Assembly: GCF_018687715.1 (NCBI RefSeq)
Contig: NC_056765.1
Span: forward strand, 32,920,754 to 32,984,753
Direction: 5' to 3'
Source of the DNA: Carya illinoinensis
Taxonomy: Eukaryota; Streptophyta; Magnoliopsida; Fagales; Juglandaceae
Length of the DNA: 64,000 nucleotides
This document shows positions 55,468-64,000 of the stretch, piece after piece (positions within the stretch are counted from its first letter, which is position 1; the number at the start of each line of letters is the position of its first letter). The notes under the pieces were generated by a model. The model was not told where the DNA came from. It did not search any database and worked only from the letters and a program-made list of their open reading frames with translations. The position numbers and the translations under genes were made by a program.

Positions 55468-55645
55468 GTGATGGGTGCAAACAATCCTTAGGGGCCACAC
55501 CCTTGGGTGAAAAGCCATTGATTTAACCAGTTCCGTGTAGGGAAAGTTCCGAGGGCGCAATGCATGGGACTGGTGTTTACTTTGCAGGGGGGGTCCGAAG
55601 GGCCCTTGCCTTGGAGAGGTTCCCCGAGATAAAAAAAATATATAT
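55468..55645 (+). mobile_element. 5'-truncated SINE body at a deletion junction
   Basis: From gggtgcaaacaatccttagg to the A-rich end it matches the body of the SINE at 8,305-8,490, but the tRNA-like head is missing. It sits where copy B loses similarity to copy A positions ~330-1,470, which carry the kinase catalytic-loop exons. Confidence 0.8.
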
Positions 55646-56999
55646 ATATATATATTTAGGTGAATGGATCTTTTTTTCATTAGGCTACTGGTTTGCAATA
55701 CAACTATTTTACAGCTGGTCTTGATACCTTTTCTTCTCTGAGCCAGAGGAGCCGTTCGATATGCTAGTGTTCACGCTCACCTGGGAAGAACTGCTAGTAG
55801 AAGAGATGATCTTGAGTCTTGCGTATACACTCATCTTTCTCCATCGAGGCAGGTTGTCTTGGCAAGGCTATCAGGTACTAACACATATACCATGGGTTTA
55901 GAGTATTTGTTATTGTCTTTAGAGTTGCTTTTGGGGCTGTTTTGAATGCTCTATTTGTGTCCATTTTTCCGTGATAGGGAGATAACAAATCATTTCTATC
56001 TTGCAAAAAAAAAAGATGGCAACCTCTCCTGAAATGCTATGCTGCTTCTGCCCGCCACCTCTTAAGCAATTTCTTGAGATTGTGGTGAACATGAAATTTG
56101 ATGAGGAGCCTAACTATGCCAAGCTAATATCTTTGTTAGAGGGCTTATTAGGCCCTAATCCGGCTTTAAGGCCAATAAGCACTGATGGTGCTCAAAAGGT
56201 AATTTTGGTAATATGAACTTAGGGCTAAATTCTGATTCTGTAGTTCTTTTATTCGGAGGTGTTTTACGCAACTGCTGTTGACATGTTTGTCAGGTTGGTC
56301 AAAAACAGGGTAGGTTGAATATTGAGGATGATGATGATGGGCAGCCCAAGAAGAAGGTTCGATTAGGAGTTCCTGCTACACAGTGGATTTCAATTTACAA
56401 TGCTAGGCTACCAGTGAAACAGAGGTAGGTCTGCATTTTGCTTTTGGTCTCTCTCTCTCTCTGTCTCTCACACACACACACACACGCAAACACTCAATTA
56501 AACACCACCCCTCTGGCGGGCAGAGAAATTAATTGAGTTTCAGCAAGTCCAAATATGCGTTAGAAATTTAAGATTCAGAAGATATATTAATTGAATAATT
56601 ATAAAAAAAAAATTATTAATTGAATAATCAGTTGAAAAGAGAGCATGGTTTTGACTGGGTATTGGAATCACGTCACTAGCCTAAACTTGGTTGGTTCTCT
56701 TTTTGGAAGTTTTGCTAAATTATTAATAAGTCATTCGATATCAGCTACTAAATGTGACATCATATATTAGCATTAGTGAGCAAGAGTCAATCGGCTAGTG
56801 CTTTTGCCAAGTGGCCAATTCATGTAGATGAAACAATTCTCTAGAATCCTTGAACGTGAATGGCATAATAATCACATAGTTCAGTATTTCAAGAATTACT
56901 TTCTGAACAATTCAATGTTTTTAATTCTTTTGGGTCGATTTACTGATCAAAAAAATAATTTTTGGGTTGAGTTGGGTGATGTGTAGAAAGGTGGTAGAT

Positions 57000-57260
57000 A
57001 TTTTGGCATATTGGAAGGGGTGGTTTGAAACAAACACACTGAGATATTGTGGAAAGCAATGAACAAGTTTTGAGGATACCCAATGCAACATTGAAGACCT
57101 CCGGGCTGTCCTTTTTAATGCAATCTACCATTGGGTGGCAGCCAAACTTTGTCTCTCAAGCTATACTCTCTATGTTCTCTCTCTCACTAGGTGTATTTGT
57201 TGGATACCTCCATGTGCTTCGATTATGCCGTCGGTTCTTTTCTTGATCATTAATAAAATA
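57000..57260 (+). pseudogene. LINE relic in kinase intron, copy B
   Basis: Partner of the relic at 7,780-8,060, with the same KVVDILAYWKGWF-type start and similar decay, showing it was present before the duplication. Confidence 0.5.
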
Positions 57261-58239
57261 ATCTTACAAAAAATGGTATTAGTGTGGCTGAAAAAGGGAC
57301 TTAAGTCTAACAATTACAGTAATTGAGGGACTTGGTTCCAATTTTAGGGACACAAGTGGTGTTTGTGTGGTATTTTCTATTTTATCAAGTCAACATCATT
57401 AATAAAACCTTGTTTAATAAAAAGTACTATTTATTAAGTACTATGGATTTTTTAAAATTAGTCTTTGTAAATCTTATGACTTACTTATAAAAGGATAAAA
57501 TCTAAGAACTTCTTCTTTTATGTTACCCAAAATCTTAGCCCTAGTGCAATCTGCATGAATATTTTATATCTTTAATGTGTGCCTTGGTACTTGTGCCTCC
57601 CAACTTGGTTCTGAGATGAACTATTGAGCAGCTGATGAAAGAAAGTGTGGGATGTTCAGCTTTCAAGGTTTGCCCGGTTTATTTAAAAGGAAAGAGAGAA
57701 CCTTTGGATCTGACTTCAAAGTTTCTGGTGTTTAACCTTTCTGCTATTGGCTTATATGTCCTTTTATCAACATCACTTTATTTGTTCATGAAAGATCGTT
57801 GCTTGATGCCAGATTTGATGTAAAATGGCAGTGGGCCTCCTCTCGTCAATAATTTCTAGTTACAACTCCCTATACTTTTTTTCTTGAGTTGTAACGTGTA
57901 CTTTCTTTGTGTGCATGTGTGTTTCTTTTTGTGCAGGGTCTGTATTCTCCTGCAATTGATGCTCTAAAATGTTTCATGTGGTGTATCAACTCAATCGCAT
58001 AGAATGGGTGCGCAAAAGCTTGAATTAGACTAGCCTCTTCATATCCACCAATTGAAAAGATGAAGAAGAAGAAGAAGCTTGATTTAGATTTTTTAGATAC
58101 TGATCTTGAGAGCCAAAAAATCCTATGTTATGGTATGAAGTTTGATTGGCAACGCTACCAATCAAAAAAAGTTTGAGCGGCAACACTACCGATAAAAAGT
58201 TTTCTCTGAAGATGATTTGGTTCCTTATTACTTCTAGAT

Positions 58240-58610
58240 TTTGCCTCCTGACTCTCTTTCATTCAATAAATTAAACAAAGCTTGGAGAAGGTTAGCTGGT
58301 AGTTGTCCAATTGCAGTAGTGTGGAAAATGGTTTCTACTTGCCCCCATAGAGTTTATTTGGAGGGAAAGAAAGCAAAAGAAGTTTTGATGGATTGTGGAC
58401 GGATAATGGAGGAGCTAAAGAATTTCTTTCTCAAAACTATACTGCTTTTGGACAATTTTTATAGACTTCAGTAGGCTTAATTTACATAATTTTTTTGTAT
58501 ATTTTTTTCTTTATAGATAGGTGAATGACTCGTATGTCACGTGTACTTAGATTGTGCCTTTTGCCCTTTTATGAAAGTTTTCTTATTACTTACCAAAAAA
58601 GAAAAAGTTA
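58240..58610 (+). pseudogene. LINE C-terminal relic, copy B
   Basis: Encodes WRRLAGSCPIAVVWKMV, VYLEGKKAKEVLMDCGRIM and ELKNFFLKTILLL, then a tail with ccttttatgaaagttttctt and poly-A-like end. It is more complete than its copy A partner, which has lost ~120 bp after ttggacaat (9,555). Confidence 0.7.
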
Positions 58611-59609
58611 AGATAAGCCTGATTTTTAATGTGTAAGAGTAGTGTTATAAACAGCCTAAATGGGGGAACAGAAGTGTACAAGAGGGTTCCCCAGACTAAG
58701 CTTAAGCCTGATAGGGTCATTAAATTGATTAAGTGAGCACCATACTCTTTCAAATCACGAGGTTATTAACAAATAAATTCTATTACTCAACAAGGCCAAG
58801 GTTATTAATAAAATCACGAGGTACCGTCCTCTTTCAAAAAAAAAAAAAAAGGCCATGGTTCAACTGTCTGAGATTATGGTACTGAGAATGTAATTGGAAC
58901 CATATTGAGGAGACGGACTTATAGGGTGCAAGATCTTTGCTGTTGGATTACCTTTGGGGTCACTTGGTCTTTTGGTTTCTGTGATCCCCGGTTTGGTTGA
59001 AAAGCCTTAATCACGTCATTATTATTTCCTTGCTGGAAAAGGCTTTGGTGTTAGAAAAAATTAACATACCAGTTTTATGTATTTGCTTTGTTGTAAGGAA
59101 CAGTCATAGGGGATCACAGATTTAGTTGCTTTACGACCTCTGCTCATTTATTACTTATCTTAAAAAAAATGACCACCTCCCTTATTTAATGTTTAGGTAC
59201 CATTATAATGTAGCTGATGCAAGGCTGGCACAACACGTGGAGAGAGGGATTGCAGATGGCCTGCTTATAAGTTGTGTGGCATCTTATTCCAATCTCTGGG
59301 CACTTATTATGGATGCTGGACCTGGTTTTACAAGCCAAGTTTACGAGCTGTCACCTTTTTTCTTGCACAAGGTGAATTTTCGTGCCATACACACACACAT
59401 ATTATAGTCTCTATTCATCACAGGGGATATTATCGTGAAATAACAATTAAATTTGATGTTTCAAATCCACAGGAATGGATCATGGAACAAAGGGTACTAC
59501 ATCAGTTCTATTGCTGGTGCCAACAATGGGAGCTCCCTTGTGGTTATGTCTAAAGGTTTGTTTACTTTATTAGATATATATACATATATATATATATATA
59601 TTTTTTATA

Positions 59610-60360
59610 AGTAAGAAGAATTTGTTAATCCACATAATTAGACATAGCCCAGTTACACAGAAAGTATATAGAGGTGAACCTAATTACAAGCTAAGTTCTG
59701 TGAAAATTGGCATAAAAGTCATTAAAACTAGTCCCATTCAATACAATGGCCGAAGCCCAAAGTAACAATGTATGAAAGAAAAAGTCCCTAAACCCTCCCA
59801 TCGAACATTCCCTATTATCAAAGCAGTGACTATTCCTTTCGTTCCAAGTAAACCACATTAAACATGGAGTCACCATCTTCCAAATAGCCGCGATTTGATG
59901 ATTGCGCCGAATTCCTCTCCAACACGACAGTAAGTCAACTAGTCTCCTAGGCATGGCCCAGGCAATACCAAGCGTAGAAAAGATCTCATCCCATAAAGCC
60001 TTAGATATATATTTTTGATTCAAAAATAGGATTTTATTGATCGTAGGAATAGGCAAAAGCCCAAGTACACGGGTCATAAACAAGAGTAATGTCTAGGAGT
60101 GATGTTCTAGTGATACAAGAAATTCATGAATGGTCTTTCCATTAAAATTTATTACAATCGACCATTGGAACCAGGTGTTAAAAAAAGTTTCTAACATCCA
60201 ATGACTGCTCATGATCATCAAAGCTACACGTTCCTCGCTCACCAAAGACCCCACCATAGGCATATTGGTACCATCTTCCAAATTGCGGCAATCTGAGAAG
60301 TACCTTGGAGACCTCTTCATGAAGCTAAGAGGTTGATCACCCTTCTTGGCATCATCCAAG
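59610..60360 (-). pseudogene. Antisense LINE relics, copy B
   Basis: The minus strand carries AMPRRLVDLLSCWRGIRRNH, IWKMVTPCLMWFTWNERN, GFRDFFFHTLLLW and SFNDFYANF, a well-kept LINE C-terminus, with a second LINE tail nested at ~60,005-60,090. The left end of the nested block is fused to a kinase exon at 60,361. Confidence 0.8.
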
Positions 60361-60555
60361 CTGACCTCAATGGCAACTGCCAGGAGCCGTTGGGGTGTTG
60401 TCATGTCTCGTAATGCTGGCTTCAGTGATCAGGTTGAATTTTGCTTGTTCTATTTACAAACATATTCTGTTCTCAATTCAATTTTTCTGTGTTCCTACAA
60501 AAATGTGGTGAAAGTGAGAGACAAGCTTCCCTTTTGTTTTCTTAGTGTTTCTTTG

Positions 60556-60600
60556 GTTTTTTTTTTTTGGGGGGGGGGGGGGGGGAGGGGGTGGTGGGGG
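60556..60600. repeat. Poly-T/poly-G run
   Basis: A T-run followed by about 17 G and further G-rich sequence, at the place where copy A has its CACTA-headed insert. Length is prone to sequencing error. Confidence 0.8.
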
Positions 60601-62274
60601 TAGCTGACGTAACTTAATAATGGCTTTTAAATGTTAATTTGACTTGTTGGAAATCCATGTTGGAATTTTCATGACGTTACTTTTCACCCTGCTTGACTTT
60701 GTGTAAATTTTGTTGCCAAATAAATTTGAAACAACTTATGATGATGGACTTGACTGCTTATGTTGAATTCAGCAATGTGACCTAGGGTTGAAACTAGTTG
60801 GCAGACAAATCGATCATATTTTCAACATTGTTTCTTCACATTTGAAGACAAATTGGCATGGTTGCTACTGTCACTGCTTTGTATAAGGTTGTGGAGCTTG
60901 ATTTTCTTTATCCAAGTGAGGGCATCCATAGGCGCTGGGACAGTGGTTACCGAATTACATCGACAGCTGCCACATGGGATCAAGCTGCCCTCATTTTGAG
61001 TGTGCCTAGGCGCACACCTGGTGATGAAAGGCAAGAGACCTTGCGTACATCCCAATTTCCGAGCACCCATGTTAAGGTAAATGTGTTGGGGAGTATATTC
61101 TTCTGGGATGAGATTATTTCTATGAGGTGCAGATATAGGTTCATTGTACCTTTTCTGAGATGTGATACACTAAACTTTTTGTCTGTGCTTCTGGTTTATG
61201 TGCAGGAAAAGTGGCAAAAGAATCTCTATCTTGCTTGTTTGTGTTATGGGCGGACGGTATCTTGATTCTTTTGTAATTGCAAGGAATTTCTAGGTCAAAA
61301 GAAAGTGAAATTTTGGTGTTCCTCTTTCCCTATCATTTATGTAGGATTTCATGTCGATTGTAAAAAACGATTGAGGAGCTTAGCTGCGGCTACAGCCGAG
61401 ACGTGTGCTCCTATGTATGATAAATCGGTATTAAAGCTGCACGTTTGTCTTTCATTTTACCTCCTTGTACGAGTTTGTAAGAAAAAAATATATAGTGTAG
61501 CACCATTTTTGCTTTTCTTGTTTCAGATGTTTCTTTTAGAAAGTAGGAAGACTGACTTTAGAGCAGTGTCAAGTTACTCGTGGTGTTGACATAATATCAT
61601 TATGTCCTTAATCAAAAGATGAAACTATGGTTCTGCTAACACAATTCTATCTTGACAAAATGCTCATATTAAGGGTATGTATGTCTATTCGTGCAGGGAT
61701 GCTAGTAGTTATAACCTTTATTTCCCTATTACACACGAAGATGATGATTTTCTCCATTTTGCACGTCATCGATTGCATATTACATTAACTGACAAGTTTA
61801 GCAGTCAAGAACCTTCTTTTGATTGTTACTTGGATAAGTAGTAGTAAAGGCTCAATTTGGAGTAAGGAGATAATAATGCTAAGCCCAATTCAATTCAAGT
61901 TTGGCATGCATGCATGCATTTCCTAGGGTGCAAGTGCATGTGGAGTCCAAGTAAGTCCAATTGTGAAGCTTGAGTGAGTGGCAAAAGTGAAGTTTAGTGT
62001 TTTAAATACATCTTATAGTCAAGTGGGAGTGATTTCAAGTATCTATTGATCTCTTGATTATCGATGATCGTGTATGTTTAGTAAGTTCGACAATTTTTAA
62101 TAATAATTCTGGATCAAACCTCTTGACAATTTGATATAAGGGCTTCTTTAAATCGGCTTCTTTTGAATTTAAAAATAAGATGAGATAATTCTGGATCATC
62201 TTCTATTCTCGAAATAAACAATGCCAAGCCATTACTCAAAAGGACTAAGCTTGAAAGGGGTACTCCTGATGAAT

Positions 62275-64000
62275 CTAATCTTCATTCATGTCAAACCACA
62301 TTTCCCCTAAATTAATAAAATCGACGAAGGAATATAAATCTGATCCCAAACCAAGAGCACCATCATTCGGAGATACTAAATGCAATCCCCATTCTTTCAC
62401 TTCTACTTCCATAAATGGAATTTGAACGGCGAAATTCCTAAATTTTGCTGTAATGGAAATCTTCCGTTTATCCAGACTCTTCAATTTTCGGCTTTCCAAA
62501 GATTCCGGATCCCATAGATACATACAAAATACAATTGGCTTATCCAAGATGACGTCCGTGGAAAGTGCATACTCAAATTGGTGAAAATAATTTTCTGGAG
62601 TATCGTCATCCAAACAAATTGTAAACGCCACATTTTCATATTCGGAGAAATTAATCGGAGGAATTGAATGGAATTGACAAACAATAAAGATAGCAATCCC
62701 CATCACCGACATCGTATCACCATCCGACTCTGTATCACCATCCGACTCTGTATCACCCTCTGTATCACCATCCGACTCTATCTTTAGAGAGGAGCCATTA
62801 CACATGTCAAAAAAAAGAGAGGAGCCATTACTTTTATTGTGGACCCACTCCGGGATTCTAGATCCCAACGACCACCTTTGTATCAACACCTTTGGGGACT
62901 GCACAAAAAGAGATGTTAATTGCTGCACAAAGTAAGCTATTTTTGTTTTGGTGGTTGTCAACTTGTTTTGTTTATTTCAACACCACCTTACGTATATTTA
63001 CGTGTGTTCTTTTTTCTAAAGTAAAGAAGAGAGAGAGATAGAGAGACTCACAAAACCGAAAAAGTTAATTCGCACCCAAAACTTTTCTTCTGTCTCATAT
63101 TCTACAGGTGATCCGATATCACGATTGGTGGGATATGAGCTTTGTCTCGGCACAGAGTAGCCATTATCAATGAACTTAACCAAATCTCTTGATTCACCTG
63201 GCATCCTCTTTCCTCCTTCGAGGTCAAAGAAACGGATGCTCTTGGGGATTAGATTGATAGATGGTATTTGTGATATAGCAGTTCCGTATACCTGAAATTC
63301 CGCCAAACATTCCAACATACTCAGGTCTGGAAATTTCTCTAGTCTTGACCAATCATCCAACAAGAGACTTCCAAGAGATGAAAAACTATAAATAACACTC
63401 GGAAAAATTGAGACTTCCGATGATGGTAAACTCAAGCTCTCTAGAGATGTCATATCTCCCAGAATATTCAGGAAATTCTCAAGTCTTGGACATCCGTTTA
63501 AACGCAACTGTTTTAGTCGTTTGAGAAATCCGATGGATGGGTGGACCTTACACAAGCTTCCACAATCTGAAAAATCTATTTCTTCAAGATTTGGAGTTCC
63601 ACTCAAATCTGGTGTTTCAATCAAGTTCTCACAACAACCCAGATCTAATTCCTTCAAATTGTCTAAAACCTGTTATAAGCAAACAAGTAGTTATAATTAA
63701 TTAGATCAAAATATGAATATATTAACTTATTTGGAAAATATATGAAGAGTGATTATTAAGAAGATCAATACGTATTTATTTATACAAGTGAAAAACTTAC
63801 CACCAATGTCCTATTCCAGAGTTGTTTGATTCCCGTGCACCCTAGTTCTATTACTTGTAGTCGTCTGAGAGTTCCGATGGATGGGTGAACCTCACACAAG
63901 CTTCTACACTTTGCCAGGTTTATTATCTCAAGTTTTGGAGCTCCACTCAAATCTGGTATTTCAATCAAGTTCCTAGAATAACTCATATCTAATTTCTTCA
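62275..64000 (-). CDS. TIR-NB-LRR (TNL) immune receptor, copy B, partial (3' end)
   Basis: Three exons are visible in gene order: 64,000 (cut)-63,801, 63,669-63,052 and 62,898-62,275, with GT-AG borders and all in phase, so the gene is open as far as seen. They encode LRRs (IPDLSGAPKLEIINLAKCRS; TPDLSGTPNLEEIDFSDCGS) and the C-terminal post-LRR domain (GSRIPEWV ... MEVEVKEWGLHLV ... LGLGSD), as in TNL A. The acidic repeat is four residues longer (ESDGDT-EGDT-ESDGDT-ESDGDT). The last LRR exon ends differently from TNL A (VEYETEEKFWVRINFFGF against VEYETEQVHIRCTDD). Its TIR and NB-ARC exons and the acceptor of the first visible exon lie outside the window. Confidence 0.88.

Larger units (their letters stand above)
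55741..61265 (+). pseudogene. CK1-like MLK/PPK (EL1-like) protein kinase, copy B, decayed
   Basis: Exons corresponding to copy A: 55,741-55,874, 55,978-56,198, 56,294-56,424 (open, [18 protein letters not shown]), 59,197-59,371 (open), 59,473-59,555, 60,362-60,432 (5' half lost), 60,888-61,076 (VVELDFLYPSEGIHRRWD; open and absent from copy A) and 61,206-61,265 (CYGRTVS-stop). Catalytic-loop exons are missing altogether. Other lesions: net 2-nt loss near 55,818, an A-run (10 A then G) that shifts frame after 56,003, 8 nt lost near 59,491, and a deletion joining antisense LINE sequence to the exon at 60,361. No kinase activity is possible. Fewer nonsense changes than copy A suggest it was inactivated later or mainly by deletion. 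Confidence 0.9.
55145..64000. repeat. Segmental duplication, copy B (kinase pseudogene + TNL)
   Basis: Direct-orientation partner of copy A, found by reading the two regions side by side. It is shorter because it lacks the Copia element, the full-length SINE and the ~6-kb insert, and has its own deletions (330-1,470, 11,310-11,727 and ~19,175-19,975 of copy A are missing). It runs off the right edge inside the TNL gene. Confidence 0.93.

Overview
This is a stretch of nuclear DNA from a dicot plant. It shows split genes with GT-AG introns, TIR-NB-LRR (TNL) disease-resistance genes, Copia, LINE, SINE, CACTA and MITE elements, and long AT-rich spacers. The MITE and LINE-tail families resemble those of woody Fagales, possibly Juglandaceae; that placement is inference, not proof.

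The backbone is a large direct segmental duplication. Copy A (about 1-21,800) and copy B (about 55,150 to the window end) both carry a broken gene for a casein-kinase-1-like MLK/PPK (EL1-like) protein kinase on the + strand, followed by a TNL gene on the - strand. Both kinase copies are pseudogenes, with largely different lesions. Copy A also holds a young, full-length Copia element (1,766-6,748) and a tRNA-derived SINE (8,231-8,490). Copy B keeps the empty target site of both, so these insertions can be ordered relative to the duplication. Copy A additionally has a ~6-kb insert (11,958-~17,985) that begins with a CACTA-type terminus and contains lipoxygenase gene fragments.

TNL A (20,061-24,702, -) is nearly complete: TIR, NB-ARC, LRR exons and a C-terminal post-LRR domain, six exons in phase. 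Two oddities stand out: an in-frame duplication of the MHD motif, and a mutated splice acceptor before the first LRR-only exon. TNL B (62,275-64,000, -) is cut by the window edge and is intact as far as seen.

The spacer (24.7-55.1 kb) has two parts. From 24.7 to ~42 kb it is a graveyard of duplicated TNL 5' ends and upstream regions: a truncated TIR exon, two blocks of a 61-bp minisatellite, recurring promoter-proximal segments, MITEs, and a 599-bp tandem duplication. From ~43 to 55 kb it is a mosaic: degenerate Copia and LINE pieces, an endogenous mitovirus RNA-polymerase fragment in DNA that may be of mitochondrial origin, a decayed CACTA-like element with a captured WD40 exon, a nested repeat carrying a 51-bp satellite, a TNL C-terminal relic and a Copia gag relic.

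The genes that could still make a protein are TNL A (with altered splicing), TNL B (partial here) and the Copia polyprotein. The last appears catalytically damaged, because the reverse-transcriptase YVDD motif lacks one Asp.
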